Source: Fidelibacterota bacterium SCGC AAA160-B08
GTDB taxonomy: Bacteria; Fidelibacterota; Marinisomatia; Marinisomatales; Marinisomataceae
Direction: 5' to 3'
Assembly (NCBI GenBank): GCA_000402755.1
Contig: AQSD01000009.1
Span: 1-38,732 of the forward strand
DNA: 38,732 nt
Both the position numbers and the translations under genes were made by a program. Of the stretch, positions 8,056-16,207 are shown piece by piece. The number at the start of each line of letters is the position of its first letter. The stretch's first letter is position 1. The notes beneath the pieces were generated by a model. It was not told where the DNA came from. It saw nothing but the letters and a program-made list of their open reading frames with translations, and did not search any database.

Positions 8056-8914
8056 GGATAATTTCCTTCTCTGTTGTATTTGTTAATTCTTTAACTTTTT
8101 TGATTACTGAGCTGATAATCCAATCAGGCGTAGATGCGCCTGCAGAAATACCAACTGAATTTATATTCTTTTTAAACCAAGATGAATCAATTTCTGTAGC
8201 ATTTGTCACTTGGTATGTATTTTTATTTCTTTCTAAGCTTAATTCTGTTAATCTTTTAGAATTTGCACTTGTAAATGACCCTATAATAAGTATCATATCT
8301 GCTATAGTTGATAATTCTTTAATTTGCTGATGATTTCGCTTTGTAGGAAAACAGATAGTATTTATGAATCTCAAATCTACCACCTTAGTCATTAAAATAT
8401 TAATGATGTCTTGAACATTTTCTATTGCTTGAGTGGATTGACTTACAACTCCAGCTTTCTTTGTTTTTCTTAATTCCTGAGCTTCTTCAATAGATGCAAC
8501 AATAATAGCACCATCAACTTGGCTCGCAATTCCTATTACTTCATCATGGCCATGATCGCCAATAATAATAATTTTTCTTCCTTCAGCATGCAATTCTTTA
8601 ACCTCTCTATGTATATCATGTACCAAAGGACAGGTTGCATCGATAATATTCATTTTTTTATCTTCTGCTTTTTTCCATACATCTTTTGATGTACCGTGAG
8701 CGCGAAATAGAACGGGTTTATCTTTTGGAATTTCTTCCAATTTTTCTACTACCTTCACACCTTTTTTTTCTAAATCTTCAACCACATTTTCATTGTGAAC
8801 GATGTCACCTAACATGTAGACTTCTCCATGCTCTTTGCTCAAATCGTATGCAGCATTTACTGCATCACGCACTCCGAAACAATAACCTGATGACTTAGCT
8901 AATATTATTTTCAT
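8033..8914 (-). CDS. ispH: 4-hydroxy-3-methylbut-2-enyl diphosphate reductase
   Basis: This 293-aa iron-sulfur enzyme has the three cluster cysteines in family positions: Cys12 in GYCFGVRDA, one in DATCPLVHDIH, and one in NTICFPTKRN. Substrate-binding motifs are GDIVHNENVV, FRAHGTS, GDHGHDEVIG, VSQST, and SFTSANSKRL with GASTPDW. IspH reduces HMBPP to IPP and DMAPP, the last step of the MEP pathway begun by Dxs, encoded nearby. The segment after the third Cys (FPTKRNHQ) differs from the more usual form with Ala before Thr, but the Cys and Thr-Lys-Arg are kept. The gene overlaps nrnA upstream by 20 bases and pdxS downstream by 23. Confidence 0.96.
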   Translation of the reverse strand: MKIILAKSSGYCFGVRDAVNAAYDLSKEHGEVYMLGDIVHNENVVEDLEKKGVKVVEKLEEIPKDKPVLFRAHGTSKDVWKKAEDKKMNIIDATCPLVHDIHREVKELHAEGRKIIIIGDHGHDEVIGIASQVDGAIIVASIEEAQELRKTKKAGVVSQSTQAIENVQDIINILMTKVVDLRFINTICFPTKRNHQQIKELSTIADMILIIGSFTSANSKRLTELSLERNKNTYQVTNATEIDSSWFKKNINSVGISAGASTPDWIISSVIKKVKELTNTTEKEIIHESRVRF

Positions 8915-9896
8915 TGTGTTTATTTATATAAGTTGACAACATACTTAAAACGTTAGATTTAACATCAGAGAATTCCCCTTCTACTAATGCTGCAGCTGCA
9001 AAAGGATGACCTCCTCCGCCCATTTTCTTTGCAATTTCACTTACTTTATACTTCCCTTTTGATCTAAAGCTCAATCTAACTTTTCCTTTTAAATCATAAA
9101 GCATTAAAGACACTTCTACTCCTTTAATACTTCTAAAAAAATCTGTAAATCCATCAAAATCTTGGTTAGATCCATTCACTTCTTTTACCATATCCTCGTT
9201 TAAAGAAAACCATGCTAATTCTCCATTACAATCGAAATTTAAATTTTGAATTACATTACCTAACAACTTAATACGACTCACAGAGGAGCTCTCATAAATA
9301 TGTTGATAGATTTTTGAAATTTCTAATTCCATACTGATTGCATCAACTGCAATTTGGTGGCTGATTTCCGTAGTATTACTATGTCTGAATGAACCTGTAT
9401 CGGTAAGCACTGCTACATAGAGACCTAGCATAATATTTTTATCAATTAAGGTTTTATCGATATCACAAAAATATGAATATAAAATTTCTCCAACAGAACA
9501 AGCATTCAAATTAATGAAAGTATTTGTAAATAAGTCATTATCAGATTGAGGGTGATGATCAATGCTTAAAGTTTCTATATTGTTATCTTCTATAAGGTAT
9601 GCTATATCTCCCAAACGATAGAAATCTCCAATGTCTAATATAATTCCCAGATCAGCATTCTTAATAAATCCAGCATTATCTCCATCAAGCTCATAAAAAA
9701 TATTATCTGTATTTAAAAAATTATACACTTCAGGTGTAGGAGAGTGATTTATAATTCTACAATCTTTTCCTAATTTCTTTAGATAGTGATACATTGCAGA
9801 AGCTGAGCCTAAACTATCTCCATCTGGATTCATATGTGAAGATATAAAAATTTTATCTTTCCCGGCAATAATTGATTCAATTTCCTTGTAATTCAT
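8895..9896 (-). CDS. nrnA: DHH/DHHA1 phosphoesterase, NrnA-like (nanoRNase / pAp phosphatase)
   Basis: This 333-aa DHH-family protein carries the metal-binding motifs SHMNPDGDSLGS, DIGDFYRLG, the DHH motif in SIDHHPQSD, and TDTGSFRHSNT. The C-terminal DHHA1 domain carries the substrate motif GGGGHPFAAAA. NrnA-type enzymes degrade 2-5 nt RNA fragments, and many also dephosphorylate pAp or hydrolyse linear dinucleotides left from cyclic-di-nucleotide turnover. Length and motifs match the stand-alone NrnA class, without the transmembrane/GGDEF region of GdpP. The gene lies 5 bases after the adenosyltransferase gene and overlaps ispH by 20 bases. The exact preferred substrate cannot be read from sequence. 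Confidence 0.9.
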   Translation of the reverse strand: MNYKEIESIIAGKDKIFISSHMNPDGDSLGSASAMYHYLKKLGKDCRIINHSPTPEVYNFLNTDNIFYELDGDNAGFIKNADLGIILDIGDFYRLGDIAYLIEDNNIETLSIDHHPQSDNDLFTNTFINLNACSVGEILYSYFCDIDKTLIDKNIMLGLYVAVLTDTGSFRHSNTTEISHQIAVDAISMELEISKIYQHIYESSSVSRIKLLGNVIQNLNFDCNGELAWFSLNEDMVKEVNGSNQDFDGFTDFFRSIKGVEVSLMLYDLKGKVRLSFRSKGKYKVSEIAKKMGGGGHPFAAAALVEGEFSDVKSNVLSMLSTYINKHNENNIS

Positions 9897-9901
9897 AGAG
9901 A

Positions 9902-10441
9902 CTATCTCTGCCAGGTATTTTCAGGAATATTTTTATTCTTATTGTAGAATCTTGACAAGACAAATAAATAATCTGACAATCTATTTAAATACATTACAAC
10001 ATTATTATTTTCTAAATTTTCTGAATACAATTCTACAACTGTTCTTTCTGCTCTTCTTGTAACTGCTCTGGCAACATGTAGATTAGCTGAAAATAAATCT
10101 CCGCCGGGTATAATAAATTCTTTAAGTGGCTCTAAGGCTTCATTATAATGATTGATATAATTATCTAATACAGTGATAGATGTGTCTGTGATAATATTTG
10201 CTCCATCTTGATTTAATGATATTTGACCTCCAATATCAAATAGGTCATTCTGAATAAGTTTTAATTGGTTGATAATAGGCTCATCGTCGCAAGCGGTATT
10301 ACATACACCTATTATACTACTCAACTCATCAATGTCTCCTAAAGCATGGATAATGGCCTCATTTTTATAAACGGAACCACCTCGCGCTAAACCAGTTTTT
10401 CCACTATCTCCATTTCTAGTGGTTACTTTTGTAATTCGCAT
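9902..10441 (-). CDS. pduO: Cob(I)yrinic acid a,c-diamide/cobalamin adenosyltransferase, PduO type
   Basis: This 179-aa protein matches the PduO/MMAB-type corrinoid adenosyltransferases. The N-terminal ATP-binding stretch is TRNGDSGKTGLARGG, followed by HALGDIDELSSIIG. The C-terminal half has VARAVTRRAERTVVEL and YLNRLSDYLFVLSRFYN. The enzyme transfers adenosyl from ATP to Co(I)-cobalamin, giving the coenzyme form required by acyl-CoA mutases such as the one encoded at 3146-4780. Its stop is 5 bases before nrnA and its ATG abuts the nhaD stop with no gap. With the riboswitch-controlled receptor at the right edge, it points to B12 uptake and activation, though the window cannot exclude de novo synthesis. 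Confidence 0.95.
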   Translation of the reverse strand: MRITKVTTRNGDSGKTGLARGGSVYKNEAIIHALGDIDELSSIIGVCNTACDDEPIINQLKLIQNDLFDIGGQISLNQDGANIITDTSITVLDNYINHYNEALEPLKEFIIPGGDLFSANLHVARAVTRRAERTVVELYSENLENNNVVMYLNRLSDYLFVLSRFYNKNKNIPENTWQR

Positions 10442-11755
10442 CTAAAGAAGACCTGATAGTAATAAGTGTGTCAAGATACTAGCTACATATCCAATGAAAA
10501 TAACTCCCGACCATTTTAAATGACTAGAAAAAGTATATACGCCTTTTGCTTGTCCCATTAAAGCAACTCCTGGAGCAGAACCAATTGATAATAAACTTCC
10601 TCCCACTCCTGCAGTTAGAGTAATTAACAGCCATTGATCTAAATTCATTGTTGTTGTATCATGCATTTGAATCACAGAAAACATAACGGGTATATTATCT
10701 ACTAAAGCTGAGATAATACCCATAAGTGAATTAGCTACCGTAAAACCTAATCCATCATAAAGAGAATTATTTAATACTGCCAGATAACCTATTTCAGACA
10801 GCCCTGCCACACACATAATTACCCCATAAAAGAAAAGCAATGTATCCCATTCTGCTTGAGCTACTTGTTTAAAAATTCCAAAAGGCTGGTCTGAGCCATC
10901 TCTTGAAATAGCTTTTGGTGCAGAGTAAGTGCGCTTTAAATAATATCCAAAAAATTGCAATAAACTAAATCCTGTCATCATTCCAAATACAGGAGGAATA
11001 TGAAGGAAATTTTCAAATGAAACTGCTAAAAGTATTGTTATCAAAAAGAGGAGTATAATAGTTTTTGCGCCACGTTTTAATTGAACTGGATTATTATCGA
11101 CATCTTGCGATGAACCATTAATAAAAAAACTCATAATAAAAGCTGGAATTACAAAATTGACTAAAGAAGGAATAAATAATGCAAAAAACTGTGTAAACTC
11201 TACATAACCTGCTTGCCATACCATTAAAGTTGTGATATCACCAAATGGACTAAAAGCTCCTCCTGCATTTGCTGCAACAACAATATTGACACAACTTATG
11301 CTAACAAAATTTTTATTACCTACCCCAACGGCCATTACAACAGCACACATAGTTAGGGCTGTAGTTAAATTATCTGCTATTGGAGATAAGAAAAATGCCA
11401 TAAAACCGGTAATCCAAAATAATTTTTTATACGAATAGTCTTGAGCTAATAGTCGTGATCTTAATTTTTCAAATACATTTCGCTCTGTCATAGAATTAAT
11501 AAATGTCATAGCGACTAAAAGAAATAGCATTAATTGAGTAAATTCAGAAAATGCATGCATAATTGCTTCTTCTACATGCTCTGAATGGCCATACTTTACT
11601 CCAACTCCAGCTATCATTGCCCAAATAAGACCAGCTGCAAGCAAAACAGGTTTTGATTTTCGTAAATGCGTGACCTCTTCTGTCATAACAAATGCATATG
11701 CAATCACAAATAAAATTAGCGATGCAATGCCTACTGGGTGATTTAGTAAATCCAT
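10442..11755 (-). CDS. nhaD: Na+/H+ antiporter NhaD
   Basis: This 437-aa polytopic membrane protein belongs to the NhaD branch of the ion transporter superfamily. Conserved stretches include FLSPIADNLTTALTMCAVVM, VVAANAGGAFSPFGDITTLM, and SALVDNIPVMFSV near the C-terminus. NhaD exchanges cytoplasmic Na+ (or Li+) for protons across the inner membrane. Next to the nqr operon this suggests a combined sodium circuit, with NQR as primary Na+ pump. The start ATG at 11755 follows a 70-base gap shared with the divergently read nqrM, so a promoter for the run nhaD to ccmB probably lies there. The gene is complete. Confidence 0.95.
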   Translation of the reverse strand: MDLLNHPVGIASLILFVIAYAFVMTEEVTHLRKSKPVLLAAGLIWAMIAGVGVKYGHSEHVEEAIMHAFSEFTQLMLFLLVAMTFINSMTERNVFEKLRSRLLAQDYSYKKLFWITGFMAFFLSPIADNLTTALTMCAVVMAVGVGNKNFVSISCVNIVVAANAGGAFSPFGDITTLMVWQAGYVEFTQFFALFIPSLVNFVIPAFIMSFFINGSSQDVDNNPVQLKRGAKTIILLFLITILLAVSFENFLHIPPVFGMMTGFSLLQFFGYYLKRTYSAPKAISRDGSDQPFGIFKQVAQAEWDTLLFFYGVIMCVAGLSEIGYLAVLNNSLYDGLGFTVANSLMGIISALVDNIPVMFSVIQMHDTTTMNLDQWLLITLTAGVGGSLLSIGSAPGVALMGQAKGVYTFSSHLKWSGVIFIGYVASILTHLLLSGLL

Positions 11756-11825
11756 AGAAAAGAATTTAAATCAAATCAATATAAAAAATGACCAAAATCG
11801 AATAAATATTATTTAAATTTGTTAT
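11756..11825. promoter_or_regulatory. Divergent intergenic region between nhaD and nqrM
   Basis: The 70 bases between the divergent start codons of nhaD (-) and nqrM (+) are almost entirely A+T. Promoters for both directions should lie here because neither gene has an upstream neighbour on its own strand closer than this. On the minus strand TTGGTC followed by a TATATT-like box is visible, but the spacing is not canonical. I cannot place a -10/-35 pair with confidence, so this is inference from gene layout. Confidence 0.35.
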
Positions 11826-11987
11826 ATGGAATACTTAATAGTAATTATAATATTTGGATTATGTGCTTTAGCTATGAATATTGGACTAATTTTTAGAAAT
11901 AAGCCTCTTAAAAAAGCATGTGGAGACTCTCCGGATGGATGTGAAATTTGTGGCGGTGAACCAGATCGTTGTGAAAGTAATATTTAA
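11826..11987 (+). CDS. nqrM: Na+-NQR maturation protein NqrM (53 aa)
   Basis: A 53-codon gene on the plus strand reads MEYLIVIIIFGLCALAMNIG, then IFRNKPLKKACGDS, CEICGGEPDRCE and a stop at 11985-11987. It has one N-terminal membrane helix, the basic NKPLKKAC turn and a four-cysteine tail (C-x6-C-x2-C-x6-C). This is the layout of NqrM (formerly DUF539), a small membrane protein required in Vibrio to assemble a functional Na+-NQR, probably by delivering iron to the NqrD/NqrE site. It faces the nqr operon tail to tail: its stop overlaps the apbE stop by 4 bases. In many genomes nqrM follows apbE on the same strand, so the inverted orientation here is unusual but does not affect the call. Confidence 0.9.
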   Translation: MEYLIVIIIFGLCALAMNIGLIFRNKPLKKACGDSPDGCEICGGEPDRCESNI

Positions 11988-13003
11988 TTCTTAGGAAAAT
12001 TTCTTGAAACTACTTGCTTAAAACTCATATCTGGATTAATAAAAATCATCAATCCTTCAAATTCTGTGTCATTGAAGAAATTCTGAATGTCATTAGGATT
12101 CATCATATAAAGAGCGGTAGCTAAACCATCTGCCTCCATACATGATGTTGTAGTAAATACTGATATAGATGCTAGTTTAGACATGATAGGATATCCTGTT
12201 AATGGATTAATTTCATGATGATAAAATCTATCATCTTCATCAATATAAAAATTTCTATAATTACCTGATGTTGCAATAGATCCATTCTTAATTGGAGCAA
12301 TATACTCTATTTCATTAGATATATTATCTATTGATGGAGTATTAATGCCAATCTTCCAAATCTTTCCATCAGACTTTCCTCTCACTTCTCCACCGATTTC
12401 TACAAAAATATTATCATAGCCCAAGTTTGTAATAATTTTGTCTACAGCATAACCCTTAGCTATTGAACTTAAATCAATTTGAACTCTAGGATCTTTCTTC
12501 CTGATCTTACTATCATTAATTTCAATTAAATCTTGCCCTATAAATGACAAAACGCTATCTATATCAGCAGCTGTTGGGATGTCTAAAAATTTATCGGGAC
12601 CAAATCCCCAAAGATTCACTAATGGCATGACAGTAATATCATATAACCCATTAGATATGTCATAATACTGAAATGAAGACTCTACTACAAAAGCAAAATC
12701 TTCAGATATATCTATCCATTCTGTATTATTAATTCTATTAAATTTTGAGATTTCACTATCCTCAATATATGTGGACATTTGCATATTAATATCCTTTAAA
12801 ATCTCTTCAATTTTGTCTTTATTCTTTTTGATATCATCGCTATTCTTGATATCGGTGGCATACTTAACTGTATATGTAGTTCCCATAGTATTGCCAGTGA
12901 TTATTGGAAAATGATATAAGTTATTTTTTGAAGAATTGTCTAAGGAGTTGCAGCTAATTAAAAATAAAATAAATAGATAAGGTCTATTACCCAAAATCAT
13001 CAT
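11984..13003 (-). CDS. apbE: FAD:protein FMN transferase ApbE (lipoprotein)
   Basis: This 339-aa protein has a lipoprotein signal with lipobox LISC (Cys18), so it should be anchored in the membrane facing the periplasm. The ApbE domain follows: TGNTMGTTYTVKY, MSTYIEDSEISKFN, VMPLVNLWGFGP, QIDLSSIAKGYAVDKI, GGEVRGKS, and the metal-binding HHEINPLTGYP with TTSCMEADGLATALYMM. ApbE attaches FMN through a phosphoester bond to Thr in NqrB and NqrC, and is commonly the last gene of the nqr operon, as here. Its start overlaps the nqrF end by 17 bases. Its end overlaps the convergent nqrM by 4 bases, with no room for a separate terminator. Confidence 0.95.
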   Translation of the reverse strand: MMILGNRPYLFILFLISCNSLDNSSKNNLYHFPIITGNTMGTTYTVKYATDIKNSDDIKKNKDKIEEILKDINMQMSTYIEDSEISKFNRINNTEWIDISEDFAFVVESSFQYYDISNGLYDITVMPLVNLWGFGPDKFLDIPTAADIDSVLSFIGQDLIEINDSKIRKKDPRVQIDLSSIAKGYAVDKIITNLGYDNIFVEIGGEVRGKSDGKIWKIGINTPSIDNISNEIEYIAPIKNGSIATSGNYRNFYIDEDDRFYHHEINPLTGYPIMSKLASISVFTTTSCMEADGLATALYMMNPNDIQNFFNDTEFEGLMIFINPDMSFKQVVSRNFPKN

Positions 13004-14213
13004 AATCGATCATATCTTCTTCAACGCCTAAATTCCAAAGCATATTTTGTACAGCGCTAATCATCATAGGTGGGCCACATAAATAATATTCACACTCAGT
13101 AGGATCTTCATGTTTTTCAAGGTGCATATCACTTACGACTTGATGGATAAAGCCTTGAGGGCCATCCCAATTATCTTCTGGTAAAGGGTCTGATAAAGCT
13201 ACTTGATAAGTAAAATTATCAAATTCTTCAGCTAGAGCTTTAAACTCATCATCGTAGAACATTTCTTTCTCAGATCGAGCACCATACCAAAATGAAATTT
13301 TACGTGTTGTTTTTTCTGTTTTTAATAAATGAAAAATATGAGATCTTAATGGAGCCATTCCTGCTCCACCTCCAATATATACCATTTCACGATCTGTATC
13401 TTTGATATGAAATTCTCCATATGGTCCCGATACAGTTACTTTATCTCCTTCTTTCAAATTGAAAGTGTAAGAAGATGCAATTCCTGGAGGAACATTAGGG
13501 TTATTAGGTGGAGGACTAGCAATACGAATATTTAACATTATCATATTACCTTCAGCTGGATGATTTGCCATGGAGTATGCTCTGAAGACTGGCTCCTTAT
13601 TTTCGGCTTTATATTGCCATATATCAAATTTATCCCAATCGCTAGTATACATATCTTGTATTTCAAAATTCTTGTAATCTAAATCCTTATACTGAGGAAC
13701 ATCAATTTGGATATATCCACCTGATTGAAAAACGATAGGATCATCTTCTGGAAGTTCAAGAATTAATTCTTTAATAAACGTTGCTACATTATCATTAGAC
13801 TTAACAACTGCATCCCATTTTCTAATACTGAAAATTTCATCTGGAACTTGAATTTTCATATCATTTCTAATTTTTACCTGACAACCTAACCTCCAATTAT
13901 CTTTTTGATCTTGTCTATTGATATAGGCTGCTTCGGTAGGTAGAATATCTCCCCCACCTTCAACTACTTGGCATCTACATTGAGAGCAGGTACCTTGACC
14001 ACCACACGCAGATGGTAAATAAATATTCTGCGCTCCTAAGGCAGATAATACTGTGCCTCCAGTATCAACAGTTATAGATTTGTCTGGATCATCATTAATT
14101 ACTATTGTCACTTCACCTTGAGGCAATAGAATATTACCCAAAACATTTAATACAATAACTAATAAAAGAATCACTGAGCTAAAAACTACTACGCCGATAA
14201 AAATATCATTCAT
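12987..14213 (-). CDS. nqrF: Na+-translocating NADH:quinone reductase subunit F
   Basis: This 408-aa protein begins with a membrane anchor (residues 5-30). A 2Fe-2S ferredoxin domain follows with cysteines at 70, 76, 79 and 111 (SACGGQGTCSQC and GCQV), the same numbers as in Vibrio cholerae NqrF. The FAD-binding motif is RAYSMANHP, and the NADH-binding region starts GGGAGMAPLRSH and ends with YYLCGPPMM. NqrF takes electrons from NADH and passes them through FAD and 2Fe-2S to the membrane part of the pump. It shares one base with nqrE and overlaps apbE by 17 bases. Confidence 0.98.
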   Translation of the reverse strand: MNDIFIGVVVFSSVILLLVIVLNVLGNILLPQGEVTIVINDDPDKSITVDTGGTVLSALGAQNIYLPSACGGQGTCSQCRCQVVEGGGDILPTEAAYINRQDQKDNWRLGCQVKIRNDMKIQVPDEIFSIRKWDAVVKSNDNVATFIKELILELPEDDPIVFQSGGYIQIDVPQYKDLDYKNFEIQDMYTSDWDKFDIWQYKAENKEPVFRAYSMANHPAEGNMIMLNIRIASPPPNNPNVPPGIASSYTFNLKEGDKVTVSGPYGEFHIKDTDREMVYIGGGAGMAPLRSHIFHLLKTEKTTRKISFWYGARSEKEMFYDDEFKALAEEFDNFTYQVALSDPLPEDNWDGPQGFIHQVVSDMHLEKHEDPTECEYYLCGPPMMISAVQNMLWNLGVEEDMIDYDDFG

Positions 14214-14854
14214 TATAAATCAATCCCCGAAAATGCCATAAATGCCATAGAAAGTAATCCTGTTAATAACATTGCCATTCCTACACCTCTTAATCTTGGA
14301 GGTATATTAGAGTAGCGTAACCTATATCTTACGGATGCTAATGCTACGATAGCTAGAAAGAATCCAACCCCAGAACCAAAACCGTAAACCATAGTTTCGG
14401 TAACATTGTATTCTCTTTCAACCATAAACAAGGAGCCGCCTAATATTGAACAATTAACCGCAATTAAAGGAAGAAAAATTCCGAGACTGCTGTAAAGAGA
14501 CTGAGAAAAACGCTCCATAAACATTTCTACTAATTGCACCATCGCTGCGATTACAGAAATAAAGACAATCAATTTTAAAAAACTTAAATCTGTATTAGAA
14601 AAATCATATTGAATACTAAATAATGTGTTCAACCAAACCAACGCACCTTTACTTAATAAAAATTCATAAATAAACCAATTGATAGGAGCAGTGATAGTTA
14701 AAACAACAACTACAGCCATTCCAATACCAACAGAGGCGTCTATACTCTTAGAAATAGCTAAGAATGAACATAATCCTAAGAAGTATGCTAAAACAATATT
14801 CTCAATAAATACCGCTTTAGTAAAAATACTTAGATAGTCTTCAAAACCACCCAT
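14213..14854 (-). CDS. nqrE: Na+-translocating NADH:quinone reductase subunit E
   Basis: This 213-aa integral membrane protein matches the NqrE/RnfA family. It shows KAVFIENIVLAYFLGLCSFLA near the N-terminus, with the conserved Cys that helps hold the intramembrane iron centre, then VNCSILGGSLFMVERE with the second Cys, and FGSGVGFFLAIVALA. NqrE and NqrD are inverted-topology homologs that together ligate Fe between them in the ion-translocating core. The Nqr rather than Rnf assignment comes from the whole operon (nqrA and nqrF present, no RnfB/RnfC). One-base TAATG overlaps join it to nqrD and nqrF. Confidence 0.97.
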   Translation of the reverse strand: MGGFEDYLSIFTKAVFIENIVLAYFLGLCSFLAISKSIDASVGIGMAVVVVLTITAPINWFIYEFLLSKGALVWLNTLFSIQYDFSNTDLSFLKLIVFISVIAAMVQLVEMFMERFSQSLYSSLGIFLPLIAVNCSILGGSLFMVEREYNVTETMVYGFGSGVGFFLAIVALASVRYRLRYSNIPPRLRGVGMAMLLTGLLSMAFMAFSGIDL

Positions 14855-15507
14855 TATTCACCTTCCTCAATTCCAAAAATTTCTCTTTGCGTCCAAATAA
14901 CTAGTCCTAATATGAAAAATGCACCGGGTGACAATACTAGTAAGCCAATATTTTCATAGCCTGCTGCATACCAAGCTTCGGGAATACTAAACAGCACATA
15001 ACCTGCACCGCCATCAGGCAAAGTAATAGTACCTGCACCAAATAATTCTCTAAAAAATGATACAATAATAATGATCATTCCATATCCAAGACCATTACCA
15101 AGTCCATCTAAAAATGCTTTTGAAGGCCCATTTTTTAATGCAAATGCCTCTGCTCTTCCCATAATGATACAATTAGTAATAATTAGACCAACAAATACTG
15201 ATAACTGCTTACTCATATCATATAAATAGGCCTGTAATAATTCATCGACTACAGAAACAAGAGATGCAATAACAGATAACATAATTACAATTCTAACTCG
15301 AGAAGGGATATAGTCACGAATAAGAGATAAAATTACATTCGATGAACATAATACAAAAATCACTGCCAATGTCATTATAATAGCTTGATCTAAACGAATT
15401 GTTACAGCTAGAGCAGAACAAATTCCAAGAACCTGTAATGAAATTGGATTATTAACGTTTATTGGGTCGTTAATAATTTTCTTTGATTCTGAATTAAATA
15501 GTTCCAT
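14854..15507 (-). CDS. nqrD: Na+-translocating NADH:quinone reductase subunit D
   Basis: This 217-aa membrane protein of the NqrD/RnfE family shows NPISLQVLGICSALAVT near the N-terminus, with a conserved Cys, and VGLIITNCIIMGRAEAFALK in the middle with the second Cys expected at the Fe site. Length and about six helices match the family. It forms the core of the sodium channel with NqrE and NqrB. Its start overlaps the nqrC end by 14 bases and its stop overlaps the nqrE start by one base. Confidence 0.97.
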   Translation of the reverse strand: MELFNSESKKIINDPINVNNPISLQVLGICSALAVTIRLDQAIIMTLAVIFVLCSSNVILSLIRDYIPSRVRIVIMLSVIASLVSVVDELLQAYLYDMSKQLSVFVGLIITNCIIMGRAEAFALKNGPSKAFLDGLGNGLGYGMIIIIVSFFRELFGAGTITLPDGGAGYVLFSIPEAWYAAGYENIGLLVLSPGAFFILGLVIWTQREIFGIEEGE

Positions 15508-16207
15508 CAGCTCTTACCTTATTAAAATATGATTCATATCTTCCTAAATCTTCTTTTAGAAAGCTACCTACTCCCTTGCCTGTTACAGTTGCACCTGAAA
15601 TACCATCAACTTGGTGCATAGAGTAAGGATTAGAAGAGTCCACTTTGCCCTTCAAAACTTCTATACCAATAACTTTATCATCGTTAGATCTAATTTTTTT
15701 ACCCACAAAATTATTTGTGAACCAAGCCTTTTCAACTTCTCCCCCTAATCCTGGAGTTTCACCGTGCTTATAAAATTGAATACCAAGAACAGTATCTGTA
15801 TCAGGTTCTAATGCAATGTAACCAAACACTGTAGACCATAGTCCTTTCCCAGCAACAGGCACTGCAATTCCTTCAGTTTTATTATCTACAACTTTTAAAT
15901 AGACTGGTAATACTTCAATATTTCTCTCAGTATCAACCTCTTCAAGAATACAATCAACAAAATCTCCATTTGTATTAACACAAAATGCTTGAACATTTTT
16001 ATTAAAAATTCTTTCTACAACTTCATTAGACCAGGGCTCACTTTCTGTTTCTACGAAATTTAGTGATCGTAAAATATTTTTCTTTACATCTGCCTTCAGA
16101 TTATATTCTTGTAGATCTCTAACATTTTCTTTTGTGAATGACAGTAGTGTTCCTAAAATAACAGTCACAATAAAAACAAAACCTAATGTATAATTGTTAC
16201 TATGCAT
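15494..16207 (-). CDS. nqrC: Na+-translocating NADH:quinone reductase subunit C
   Basis: This 237-aa protein has an N-terminal membrane anchor (residues 6-24) and a periplasmic FMN-binding domain. The flavinylation motif DGISGAT places the FMN-bearing Thr at about residue 207 and fits the ApbE target pattern Dxx(S/T)GAT. Other family stretches are AVPVAGKGLWSTVFGYIAL and FYKHGETPGLGGEVEKAWF. NqrC carries one covalent FMN that relays electrons on the periplasmic side. It overlaps nqrB by 8 bases and nqrD by 14. The ApbE that should load it is encoded in the same operon. Confidence 0.97.
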   Translation of the reverse strand: MHSNNYTLGFVFIVTVILGTLLSFTKENVRDLQEYNLKADVKKNILRSLNFVETESEPWSNEVVERIFNKNVQAFCVNTNGDFVDCILEEVDTERNIEVLPVYLKVVDNKTEGIAVPVAGKGLWSTVFGYIALEPDTDTVLGIQFYKHGETPGLGGEVEKAWFTNNFVGKKIRSNDDKVIGIEVLKGKVDSSNPYSMHQVDGISGATVTGKGVGSFLKEDLGRYESYFNKVRADGTI

